Positions 1 to 8,060 of a stretch of 34,260 nucleotides of DNA are shown piece after piece. The notes under the pieces are model-generated. The model was not told the origin of the DNA, did no database searches, and saw only the letters and a program-made list of their open reading frames with translations. Source of the DNA: Snodgrassella alvi_G (lineage in GTDB: Bacteria > Pseudomonadota > Gammaproteobacteria > Burkholderiales > Neisseriaceae); NCBI GenBank assembly GCA_946478525.1, contig CAMLCH010000028.1, forward strand, positions 1 through 34,260. Reading direction: 5' to 3'. The position numbers and the translations under genes were made by a program. Every line of letters starts with the position of its first letter. The stretch's first letter is position 1.

Positions 1-204
1 TCAGACAGAGAAACTGGACTAATTTACAATACTTTCAGGTACTACGATCCGGATATAGGTAGATTTACTCAGCCGGATCCGATTGGGTTGCTGGGTGATA
101 TTAATCTGTATCAGTATGCGCCTAATGGATTGACTTGTATTGATCTGTGGGGTTGGAGTTGTAAATTTACCAGATCGAAACATACTTTGCTACGCGGTAA
201 ATAG
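1..204 (+). CDS. 3' end of an Rhs/YD-repeat polymorphic toxin (partial)
   Basis: The window opens inside an Rhs-family protein read in frame 1 and ending with TAG at 202-204. The visible 67 residues carry the Rhs-associated core signature: ETGLIYNTFRYYDPDIGRF, then QPDPIGLLGDINLYQYAPN. In this family the core forms the end of a shell that encloses a variable C-terminal toxin, often delivered by a type VI or other secretion system. The usual boundary motif (DPxG) is here IDLWGW, with Leu in place of Pro. Only about 16 residues follow it before the stop, so the toxin tip is essentially absent. Other reading frames downstream still look coding, so this is more likely a truncated or frameshifted toxin gene than a complete one. 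The family call is firm; toxin activity cannot be inferred. Confidence 0.88.
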   Translation, partial: SDRETGLIYNTFRYYDPDIGRFTQPDPIGLLGDINLYQYAPNGLTCIDLWGWSCKFTRSKHTLLRGK

Positions 205-910
205 GGCAGAGCGGAGGTGAAGATATTAATGATCTGCAAAATGCTCGTCTAAAAGATATACTATAATTTTGGGATAGGCGTTATGATAGCTATCTGATAT
301 CTAGTAACCTGATAGAGAACAATTAGTTAAATAAAGTATTCATTTTTTCAATAACATGGCATGTTTTGAACAATTAGAGCTCACTTTACTTAACTTTTGT
401 TTTAGTAGGCTATATGCATAAATAACCGTTGACCAATGCTTAACGCGTATTGCCCATTCAATCAATATTGAATCTCAAAACATATTGGCTGTGATTGAAA
501 TCTGGCTGGACAGGAATCTAACTTAGGTGGGATATTTGAATATCTGGTTCTAATGATAAAGGTGAGGATAAAAGTTGTAAGTGGGAGTGTTTACTTGATA
601 AGCTGTGCTGCCTTTAGCACTGGTTTTAATTTAGCTATCGGAAAACCTGTAAGAGACTTTTGATAAATTTGAAAAAATTATCAAAGTTAAATATTTATGA
701 ACTATAAAATTGAATGATGCCAATAGTAAACTCATAAGCTATGTTGATTGCCATGACAGTTTAGGTCAATATATTATTGGTCAAATGGTATACCATCAGT
801 TTATAATAACAAATTCAAAATTGATAAAATACCACTCATTTTTTGACACTTTCGAGCCGGTATTTGGTCACAAAAATCGTATGGTAATAAGAACAACTCA
901 GGAATTAATA
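205..910 (+). other. Degenerate stretch after the Rhs end, with short coding-like scraps
   Basis: There is no intact gene here. Three short open stretches read like protein but lack starts. Positions 201-266 read GQSGGEDINDLQNARLKDIL, one frame away from the Rhs ORF. Positions 422-526 contain TRIAHSINIESQNILAVIEI and end at TAG. Positions 540-617 contain NDKGEDKSCKWECLLDKL and end at TAG. A fourth open stretch runs from a TTG at 710 into the next gene and ends at 994; it has no recognisable family and is probably chance. The simplest reading is decayed toxin-tip and immunity-type genes behind an Rhs core, where such cassettes are normally found. That reading is inference from position. Confidence 0.45.
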
Positions 911-1841
911 ATGAAAGAAGTGTTAAAAAAAAGTGCCAATTTGTTTATTACTAATATTAAGTTGTGGAATTCATGCAAAACAGGTTGCCAATAATAAAAC
1001 ACATACGTTGAGTAAGAATATCCAACAATTAGATATATTTGAACTTCGTCGGATTGAATATATGGGGCCAAAATTCTATTTTACATCCGTATCAGAAAAA
1101 ATTACTTTCAATCCATATGACAAAAGGGGTAAAAGAAAAACTAACATTTTTGTCCCAGACCCAACTGATAATTACAAAAAAGAGAAGTATCTATTAACAA
1201 AAACTTATCGACAACGTTTTTTAGCTGCAAGTAAAATATCAGAAACAGATACTTTATACATATATAATTATGTACGTAATAAATTGTATAGTTTTCCTAT
1301 TAGTAAATTAGAAGCATTTGCTATAAAAGATGATTATGGTGGTGGAATAGATGAGACTGAGTTTCAATTTGGATTTGCATTAACGCTTAACCAGCTACCT
1401 CAAGATTATGATCCTGATTATACTACGTTTGTTTATATTGGGAAAAATAATCCCTTTGCTCAACAACAGCTAACTTTATTAAACTGGCAAAAAATTAATG
1501 ACAAAAATTATGATTATTTAGCTCAAGCTTATGGATTGGATTACTATGTAACAGAATGTTTTTATTATGATTCTCCTGCTTGTGGGAGATTGGTGGTTAA
1601 GAATAAAAAGAATAAAATCTTATTTAATCATAATTATCTAAATGGGGACGTACATGTAATGCCCTTAAATGGCAAAAAAGATGACGAAGTTGACTATAAA
1701 AATCAATGGTCCGGAAAATTGTTTAAAGATAAACCGTTAGCTGTATTTGGCTTTTATAGTGTCGTTTTTGGCTGTCCAAAGATAGATTTTATTGATTCAT
1801 CTTATAAAAGTATAAGAATAAAATGTGATAATCGGCATTGA
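911..1841 (+). CDS. Hypothetical lipoprotein with its start out of frame across an A8 tract
   Basis: The open frame from GTG 933 to TGA 1841 encodes about 300 residues and begins with a hydrophobic run and lipobox (PICLLLILSCG), but lacks the basic n-region of a lipoprotein signal. An ATG at 911 with a good ribosome site (AGGA at 900-903, 7-base spacing) encodes MKEVLKK and then enters eight A residues at 925-932. With one A fewer, MKEVLKK would join directly to VPICLLLILSCG and give a textbook lipoprotein signal. I therefore take 911 as the real start, with the gene currently off, slip-dependent, or miscalled in the A run. The mature part is rich in Asp, Lys, Asn and Tyr, has no domain I recognise, and contains several cysteines. 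Its place beside an Rhs remnant may mean an accessory role, but this is unproven. Confidence 0.6.
925..932 (+). repeat. A8 homopolymer in the signal-peptide codons
   Basis: Eight consecutive A residues lie between the ATG at 911 and the lipobox codons. A change of one base restores a continuous frame from 911 to 1841. Such runs are hotspots for replication slippage, transcriptional slippage and sequencing error, and the sequence alone cannot separate these. Confidence 0.7.
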
Positions 1842-2275
1842 ATGAATTTTTATCTAGATAATTGTTTTTATAAATTACTGAGCAATTAAAGGGGTATTTA
1901 CACAATTCCTTTAATTGATTATTGGCTCGGGCAAATGATGCCTATGGCGATAAAACTTGTCATAAGATGATTGAGCTTTTTTTTGCTTCTAAGGTTGCTG
2001 GAGAATCAATAAAAATAGGAGCTGAAGCTAATCCGTTTTGCTGTGGAAAAAATAGCCAGAATTTTATTCTGGTGTGAATTTGTCTAGGCGAATATGGATC
2101 AAACAAATTATCATGTCATAGAAATTAATTCTGCCAGAAAATTAACAAGTATGAATTATTAACAATAGGATTAGCTTTTATAATATACTTTTATCATATT
2201 TTGCTCTGGAATGAGAGCATCTAATAAATTGCTCTAGTGTACAATAAGGCAATTATTCTGTTTAGTCGGTTGTTT
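1842..2275. other. Spacer with one coding-like fragment (1919-2077, +)
   Basis: This AT-rich spacer holds one open stretch without a convincing start, 1919-2077, of about 52 codons. It contains HKMIELFFASKVAGESIKIG followed shortly by NPFCCG. The pattern of a helix ending in SAKxxGxxVxI and then a Cys recalls small secreted subtilase-B/pertussis-like proteins found next to toxins, but the match is from memory and weak. I treat it as a 3' gene remnant. Nothing else is visible in the spacer. Confidence 0.35.
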
Positions 2276-3136
2276 TCAAATAATGATGATTTCTCCGTCT
2301 TCCGGTATAAATACCCGTTCATTAATTTTTTCCTGTTCGGTAAATGCTCTAAGTTCAGCGCGAGTTAGCAGGGCATGATTAACTGCTTCCATATGTGTTG
2401 CTACAACTGTGGCACCGGTTGTTAATTGGCAAGCTTGTTTAACATCATCCTTACCCATGATTATTGAACCAGCAAAATTATTTATTTGTGCATAGCCTGT
2501 ATTTAAAATAATGATATCTGCTTGATAATCTTGAATAGCTTGTGTCACTGCATCACACCAGATTGTGTCACCCGCAATATAAAGGGTTTTGCTGTTTTCT
2601 GCCTGAAAAACAACGCCTATGGTCTGATCAAGTCGCTTGGCCAGTTCAGTATTTGCATACATGCTTTCTGTGCCATGTTGACCAACAATCGGTGATAAGC
2701 AGATATTGTGAAATAAACTATTTTTATCCATTATTTGTACATTTGTGAATCCTTGTGAGCGGATCAACTCCACATCTTGATGATTTTGTCCGAATACTGG
2801 TAGATGTTTGGGAATATATTTTTGGGCAGCATTATCCCAGTGATCAAGATGGGTGTGGGTAACAATAATGGCATCTACTCCGCTGAGTATGTCTGGGATG
2901 GATACAGGCAGCTCTACTAAAGGATTACGCAATTGACTGCGAGCAGTTCCTTCAAAGCCCGGATAGCTTCCTTTCGCAGCCAGTAGAGGGTCTATTAAAA
3001 AGGTCATACCTGCATAGTTAATTTTTAGTGTTGCATTTCTGATTTGCTGAATAATAATTTTGCCAGGATTTTGTTTGGTGCATAAAAGATATTTGCTTTG
3101 TGGTAATGATGAGGAATTATTGGCTTGTGTGCTCAT
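2276..3136 (-). CDS. Metallo-beta-lactamase-fold hydrolase (UlaG-like)
   Basis: This 286-residue cytosolic protein has the metal-binding signature of the metallo-beta-lactamase superfamily: THTHLDHWD near residues 92-100, a later GDTIWCD segment supplying a metal-bridging Asp, and ATHMEAVNH near the C-terminus supplying the last His. An early segment about a small molecule surface (TLKINYAGMTFLIDPLLA) and the ending IPEDGEIIII are typical of the UlaG/L-ascorbate-6-phosphate lactonase-like branch, whose members hydrolyse lactones or other esters. The true substrate is unknown. There is no signal peptide. It is transcribed away from a GlxA-type regulator across 135 bases, an arrangement that suggests the regulator controls it. 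Start chosen at ATG 3136; the ribosome site is weak. Confidence 0.85.
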   Translation of the reverse strand: MSTQANNSSSLPQSKYLLCTKQNPGKIIIQQIRNATLKINYAGMTFLIDPLLAAKGSYPGFEGTARSQLRNPLVELPVSIPDILSGVDAIIVTHTHLDHWDNAAQKYIPKHLPVFGQNHQDVELIRSQGFTNVQIMDKNSLFHNICLSPIVGQHGTESMYANTELAKRLDQTIGVVFQAENSKTLYIAGDTIWCDAVTQAIQDYQADIIILNTGYAQINNFAGSIIMGKDDVKQACQLTTGATVVATHMEAVNHALLTRAELRAFTEQEKINERVFIPEDGEIIII

Positions 3137-3217
3137 TTAGCTATTCTCTATTGATATTAATTTCGAAGAATTTATTATTAAGTTATTTTAATCAGCTGAA
3201 CATTGACATTTTTACCA

Positions 3218-3233
3218 ACAATCGAAACAATCG
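3218..3233. promoter_or_regulatory. Candidate operator: ACAATCG repeated with 9-bp period
   Basis: The heptamer ACAATCG occurs at 3218-3224 and 3227-3233 in the 135-base divergent region between the hydrolase and the AraC-family regulator. AraC-type proteins often bind such direct repeats. This is a candidate only, based on position and repetition. Confidence 0.25.
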
Positions 3234-3271
3234 GGTCAATTTATAAATTTTGACTATAGATATCTGATCAC

Positions 3272-4219
3272 ATGATAAAAGTACCTCGGATAGGATTGAT
3301 TATTTATCCTCATATGAGTCCTTTTCACTTTTCTATTCCTTATATGATATTCAATATTGATATTGGGGAAGGTAAATTATTTGATTTAAAAACTATATCA
3401 ATAATAAAAGATTGGCAGCAATCAGATGCGATAATGGCAGTTAAATCTGATGGTGGTTTGGATCTATTAGAACATGCAGATATTGTTATTGTTCCCGGAT
3501 GGCATGATATTGCCACAGCCCCGTCTCCAGAACTGATGAATGCTGTTTATCATGCATACCGACGCGGTGCTCTGGTAGTTGGTCTTTGCTATGGCACTTA
3601 TGTACTGGCCTATACGGGGATTCTGGAAGGAAAGCAAGCTTCAACCCACTGGATGGCTGAATCTGATTTTAAACAACGTTTTCCCAAAATAATATTAGAT
3701 AATAATGCCTTGTATGTTGAGGACGGTAATATTATTACTTCAGCAGGTACTGCTGCTAGTCTGGATTGCTGCTTGTATATAGTGCGTAAGTTTTACAGTA
3801 ATAAAATAGCGAATAAGATAGCACGTATTATGGTTGCTCCTCCGCACCGGGAAGGAGGGCAGGCGCAATATATCGAATATACAATGACACCAGGGTGCCA
3901 TAATCGTCAGATAAATTCTGTTTTAAATTATCTACGTGAAAATCTGGCAGAATCTCATAATATTGATAAGCTTGCCAAAAAAGTTTCTATGAGCAGAAGT
4001 ACGTTTACACGTCATTTTAAAAAAGAGACTGGTATGACTTTGGTTAACTGGCTAATTAATGAACGTTTGCTATATAGTAAAGATTTGTTGGAAGAATCTT
4101 CTTTATCTATAGAACAGATTGCTGAGTTGTGCGGTTTTAAAAATACTACTTCATTCAGGCAATATTTTAAAAAGCGTTATCAGGTAAGTCCCAATACATG
4201 GCGTAAAACTTTTGCTTAA
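3272..4219 (+). CDS. GlxA-family transcriptional regulator (DJ-1/PfpI + AraC HTH)
   Basis: This 315-residue protein joins an N-terminal DJ-1/PfpI-like glutamine-amidotransferase fold to a C-terminal AraC/XylS DNA-binding domain. The first part starts with PRIGLIIYPHMSPFHFSIPY and has the nucleophile-elbow segment GLCYGTYVLA near residues 103-112. A family-typical CLYIVRKFYSNKIANKIAR helix follows. The AraC domain covers roughly residues 215-315 and shows both helix-turn-helix units: KLAKKVSMSRSTFTRHFKKE, then QIAELCGFKNTTSFRQYFKK. Members sense small molecules or stress through the first domain and activate nearby operons. The divergent hydrolase gene is the obvious candidate target. The protein is full length for the family and looks intact. 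Confidence 0.9.
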   Translation: MIKVPRIGLIIYPHMSPFHFSIPYMIFNIDIGEGKLFDLKTISIIKDWQQSDAIMAVKSDGGLDLLEHADIVIVPGWHDIATAPSPELMNAVYHAYRRGALVVGLCYGTYVLAYTGILEGKQASTHWMAESDFKQRFPKIILDNNALYVEDGNIITSAGTAASLDCCLYIVRKFYSNKIANKIARIMVAPPHREGGQAQYIEYTMTPGCHNRQINSVLNYLRENLAESHNIDKLAKKVSMSRSTFTRHFKKETGMTLVNWLINERLLYSKDLLEESSLSIEQIAELCGFKNTTSFRQYFKKRYQVSPNTWRKTFA

Positions 4220-4603
4220 TACTGAGTTTAGCTTAACAGTATTTACAGGAAATAAATTTCGGCTACCTGATAAATAAAATTACGATAACTATATGATTAG
4301 ACTAAATTTAAATAGAATGAAATTTTTATTTATACGGGATAACCTATTGGTTATAGTTTGGTGTAAGGTGGAAAATTTGAGGTAATATTAATCTTATAGA
4401 TTTATAGTGGTTTCTATAGTACCTGCAATAATTTCTGTTAATAGAATTGTCTATGTTTAATAAATAATGGTTGAAATATAGCTGTAGAAATCTAAAAATG
4501 CACTCTTAAAATATCAATCTATGTTATTAAAAATTGAAAAATAAAAAACAGTTTATTATCATAATCTTTGTTATTTAATTAGCATTAAAAGGTTTTATAA
4601 CCT
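4220..4603. other. AT-rich spacer, nothing recognised
   Basis: No open frame, tRNA or strong hairpin terminator is visible. A short inverted repeat (AGGTT/AACCT at about 4590-4603) overlaps the likely ribosome site of the next, broken gene. Confidence 0.5.
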
Positions 4604-5056
4604 ATGGCTATTTCATTTGATATAGTACAAGGAACATTAAACGAGCTTGCTGATATATCATTACTTTTTTCTGAATATCGAGAATTTTATGGTATTAGGG
4701 ATTGTAATTCTGAATCAAAAAAATTTATTAAAGAAAGGTTGATTAATAAAGATTCAGTAATTTTTCTTGCTTACGACAATAAAGTAGCATGTGGGTTCAT
4801 ACTATTATATTTTACCAATTCTTCTTTATCTATATCACCTAATAATTTTGAATGACTTATATATTATAAGAAGCCACAGAGGCTATGGTGTTGCAACTCA
4901 ATTAATGGAAAAGTAAAGAGTTTCGCTGATAATTCTGGAGATAATGGAATTACTTTATTTACGTCAGTCAAAAATCATAAAGCTAGAGCTCTGTATGATA
5001 AGTTAAATGATAAAATTGGTGATCAATTTGTTTACTATTTTTTGAAAACTAGATAA
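4604..5056 (+). pseudogene. GNAT-family N-acetyltransferase, broken by two frameshifts
   Basis: Three reading frames in succession encode one GNAT protein. Frame A, 4604-4855, gives the N-terminal half starting MAISFDIVQGTLNELADISL. Frame B, from about 4854, gives DLYIIRSHRGYGVATQLMEK, which contains the acetyl-CoA-binding motif (R-x-x-RGYG-V-A) and stops at a TAA. Frame C, to 5056, gives VKSFADNSGDNG and then NHKARALYDKL, the conserved C-terminal helix of the fold. One-base changes near 4853 and in the GAAAAG run near 4912 would restore a single frame of about 150 residues. GNATs acetylate amines on small molecules or proteins; the substrate here is unknown. As read, the gene is inactive. 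Confidence 0.82.
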
Positions 5057-5264
5057 AGAGTGAGCAGAGTGAGGAATGATGATGAAAATAAAATATAATA
5101 TTTCCGCTAAAATTTAATTTATTTTTAGTATGATTACTAAGTGAACAATATTTAAATTAATGTTGGTTAATTATGTAAATGTAATGATATATTATCTTTT
5201 TTGCTTTAAGAAAGTTAGCAGTAGTTCATTTCTTTTTTCATATTAATTTAGGTGATTGTTAATT

Positions 5265-6494
5265 ATGCAAATATCAGTCGCAACTACTCGTTCTATAAAT
5301 TCTACTAACAAATTACTTCTAATTGCTGGTACTGGTTGGCTTTTCGATGCCATAGATGTAGGGCTTCTTTCTTTTATTTTAGCAGCATTAAAACAAGACT
5401 GGGGTCTTTCGCCATCGCAACTGGGCTGGATAGGAAGTGTTAATTCAATTGGTATGGCTATTGGTGCTTTTATTTTCGGCATTTATGCTGATAAAAAAGG
5501 GCGCAAATCGGCTTTTTTATTTACTTTACTGATGTTCAGTATTGCCAGTGGCTTAAGTGCTTTTGCATGGGGGCTAGGTAGTTTGCTTATCTTACGATTT
5601 TTTATCGGTATGGGTTTAGGCGGTGAGCTGCCGGTTGCGTCTACGCTGGTCAGTGAGAGTGTGGCGCCTGAAATTCGCGGGCGAATTGTGGTATTGCTGG
5701 AAAGTTTCTGGGCTGTGGGCTGGATTTTGGCTGCTTTAATAGCTTATTTTTTAATTCCACTGCCTGCAGTGGGTTGGCGTGGTGCCATGATAATCTGTGC
5801 TATTCCTGCTTTTTATGCCCTTTATCTGCGCTTTAATCTGGATGATTCACCTACCTATATTAATCTGAATACTGATGCCAGAAAAGAATCTGTTTTGACA
5901 AAAATTCAATCGCTGTTATCCAGAGATTTTTGCCGGCAAACTGTGATGTTATGGGTGGTATGGTTTTGTGTTGTGTTTTCTTATTATGGTATGTTTTTGT
6001 GGTTACCTAATGTCATGATGATGAAAGGCTTTAATATGGTTAAAAGCTTTGAATATATTCTGATCATGACTTTTGCCCAGCTTCCCGGCTATTTTACGGT
6101 AGCTTGGTTAATAGAGCGCGTGGGGCGTAAATGGGTATTGGTAACTTATCTATTAGGTACTTTATTAAGTGCCTATCTATTTGGTGTTGCTGAGTCAGCA
6201 AATCAATTACTTTTATATGGCGCTTTACTGTCATTTTTTAATCTGGGTGCGTGGGGAGCGATGTATGCTTACACACCGGAACAATATACAACCAATATTC
6301 GTGCCACTGGAGCCGGTATGGCTGCATCTGTCGGCAGAATTGGTGGCATTTTAGGACCGTTAATGGTTGGATTGCTGGTAGCAAATGCGGTTAGCGTGAA
6401 TGTAATTTTTGGATTATTCAGTTTGTCTCTTGCTGTTGCAATTGTAGCTATTTTGTTACTGGGCAAAGAAACCAAGCAAACTGATTTACAGTAA
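5265..6494 (+). CDS. MFS transporter (sugar/aromatic-acid porter type, NiaP-like)
   Basis: This is a 12-helix major facilitator of about 410 residues. It has the loop 2-3 signature (GIYADKKGRKSAF), a FIGMGLGGELPVASTLVSE helix-4 motif, and the C-terminal half signature YTPEQYTTNIRATGAGMA followed by GRIGGILGP. The last signature occurs in the NiaP nicotinate and AAHS aromatic-acid porters, so an organic anion or vitamin substrate moved with protons is plausible. Specificity cannot be read from sequence. I place the start at ATG 5265, behind AGGTG at 5250-5254, rather than at the upstream TTG 5256. It appears to be a single-gene unit. Confidence 0.87.
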   Translation: MQISVATTRSINSTNKLLLIAGTGWLFDAIDVGLLSFILAALKQDWGLSPSQLGWIGSVNSIGMAIGAFIFGIYADKKGRKSAFLFTLLMFSIASGLSAFAWGLGSLLILRFFIGMGLGGELPVASTLVSESVAPEIRGRIVVLLESFWAVGWILAALIAYFLIPLPAVGWRGAMIICAIPAFYALYLRFNLDDSPTYINLNTDARKESVLTKIQSLLSRDFCRQTVMLWVVWFCVVFSYYGMFLWLPNVMMMKGFNMVKSFEYILIMTFAQLPGYFTVAWLIERVGRKWVLVTYLLGTLLSAYLFGVAESANQLLLYGALLSFFNLGAWGAMYAYTPEQYTTNIRATGAGMAASVGRIGGILGPLMVGLLVANAVSVNVIFGLFSLSLAVAIVAILLLGKETKQTDLQ

Positions 6495-6692
6495 AGTTAA
6501 TTAATTGGTCTGGTAGGATGATGATTGCTATTAATAGCGGGTTTTAGTAGCAAAAAAATTACTATACAGTTAGGTAAAAGTCTAGCAATATTTTGTTGTT
6601 TTGATAGCCATATTATCAATTCAGAAAGATGCTGATGATGTTTGGTTGATGTATTTAATTATCATGTCAAATGCTATTGCCTGAATGCAGAA

Positions 6693-6717
6693 AAGCCCAA
6701 TGTTAATCATTGGGCTT
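6693..6717 (-). terminator. Intrinsic terminator after the SHOCT-domain gene
   Basis: A perfect 10-bp stem AAGCCCAATG / CATTGGGCTT with a 5-base loop lies 21 bases beyond the stop of the minus-strand gene. On that strand it is followed by a short T run. It may also stop readthrough from the convergent MFS gene. Confidence 0.75.
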
Positions 6718-6738
6718 GATTAGTTTATTCAATGTAAT

Positions 6739-7815
6739 TTAAATTTTATAACCATTTAATTCTTTAATTTTATCTTCTGATTTTTTAATCATGCAGTTAT
6801 TAAAATTTAATTTCGTTTCCATAACAGTATTAGCAGTTGGTCTGGAGAGGCAGTATTTACTGGTCTCTGAATACCATTTCGGATAGGTTTGATCCAGATT
6901 TTTTTGGATATCATCAGGGATGGTAGACCATGTTAATTCTAATCTCTGTAACGCATCCGCAGCCATTTTCTCGCTATTATCGGCTTTCTCTTCTTTAATT
7001 CTGATAACCTCTTCTTTTTCGCGTTGCAGCAGTTCAGCTGCGCGATTATCTAAAACATTGGATTCACAGTAAAGATTTGCTACTTGCTGTGCTTCAGCGG
7101 TTTTATAACCGGTTAATGAGCAAGATTCTAACAATGCGGTACTGTCCCATTTTTTTTGTTCATCAAGGATGGTGCTTTTAAAATCTGGATCAAGATTTGC
7201 CCATATTTTACGCAGCTTATTCTCTGCTTTGATGCGTTCCTGCTGGTATTTGATTAATAATGTAGTTAATTCTGCCGGGGTTCTTTTATTCAGTTCCAGT
7301 CCAGTAACATCGTTATCTTCTTGAACTGTTGCTGCGGTTTCGCTGGCAGGGTTACTTGCTTGTTGTGGCTGAGTAGTGATAACGCTGCTGGCCATGCTGG
7401 CTGCAGATGCCGCTGGTGTTTGTTCTTGCTGTGAACCGGATTGACCACCAGAAATAAACACAAAATACATAGCTGCCAGTATGATAAGACCAACAACAAT
7501 GATTAATATGATTTTGACAATATTACTGTTTGATTTGTCATTTTGCTGCAATGCTGGTTGTACTCTTTTCGCCATGATACTCTGACTTTGTTGTTCGGGC
7601 GGCAGAGGATTGTTCAGGCTGGGGTCATTGTCCACTTTTTCTGCTAAAACTGTTTGCTCGGACGAAGCATTGTCAGTTTGAATTGGTTCTTGTTTGGTTT
7701 GTGATGACAGTAAGATTTTTTTTTGCGCCTCATATTCGTCTTTAGTAATGGCACCTTTTTCTAATAATTTAAATAATGCTTCCAGTTCTTCTATATGAGA
7801 AGATGTTTTATCCAT
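6739..7815 (-). CDS. Membrane protein: SHOCT domain, TM helix, LprI-like (DUF1311) region
   Basis: The 358-residue protein has three parts. Residues 8-37 form a SHOCT motif (LEALFKLLEKGAITKDEYEA then QKKILL), here at the N-terminus in the cytoplasm. A transmembrane helix follows near residues 99-121 (IVKIILIIVVGLIILAAMYF), then a Gln/Ala/Ser-rich linker. The outer part, residues 180-358, shows a repeated Cys-containing helical pattern (KWDSTALLESCSLTGYKTAE and LYCESNVLDNRAAELL), resembling the LprI/DUF1311 family that includes lysozyme inhibitors. A second copy near the end has its own Cys pair. I infer a single-pass protein with a periplasmic DUF1311-like domain. Its biological role is not known. 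It stands alone with its own terminator. Confidence 0.75.
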   Translation of the reverse strand: MDKTSSHIEELEALFKLLEKGAITKDEYEAQKKILLSSQTKQEPIQTDNASSEQTVLAEKVDNDPSLNNPLPPEQQSQSIMAKRVQPALQQNDKSNSNIVKIILIIVVGLIILAAMYFVFISGGQSGSQQEQTPAASAASMASSVITTQPQQASNPASETAATVQEDNDVTGLELNKRTPAELTTLLIKYQQERIKAENKLRKIWANLDPDFKSTILDEQKKWDSTALLESCSLTGYKTAEAQQVANLYCESNVLDNRAAELLQREKEEVIRIKEEKADNSEKMAADALQRLELTWSTIPDDIQKNLDQTYPKWYSETSKYCLSRPTANTVMETKLNFNNCMIKKSEDKIKELNGYKI

Positions 7816-8060
7816 CTTTTAACCCCAAAAATTAACTATGTCATTATGGATAACGTAAACTAAAGAGGTATTTAATGCAAGCTTTTTAGTTCGCCTTTGA
7901 TATTAAAAAAAATCTTAATTGTAGTAAATTTTACTGAAAACTATGAGTCTGGCTTCAGGAGTTTGAATCATAAAATAGCTGTTAAATGATAATTCATCCT
8001 GATTAGTATCAATCTGTACACAATAAGAAAAATAAAATTTAAATAAGGTATTATAGTTAT

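Noticed and set aside
710..994. 94-codon frame starting at TTG
   Set aside because: Its start is weak and it overlaps the lipoprotein gene; its 3' part is only the out-of-frame reading of the signal peptide.
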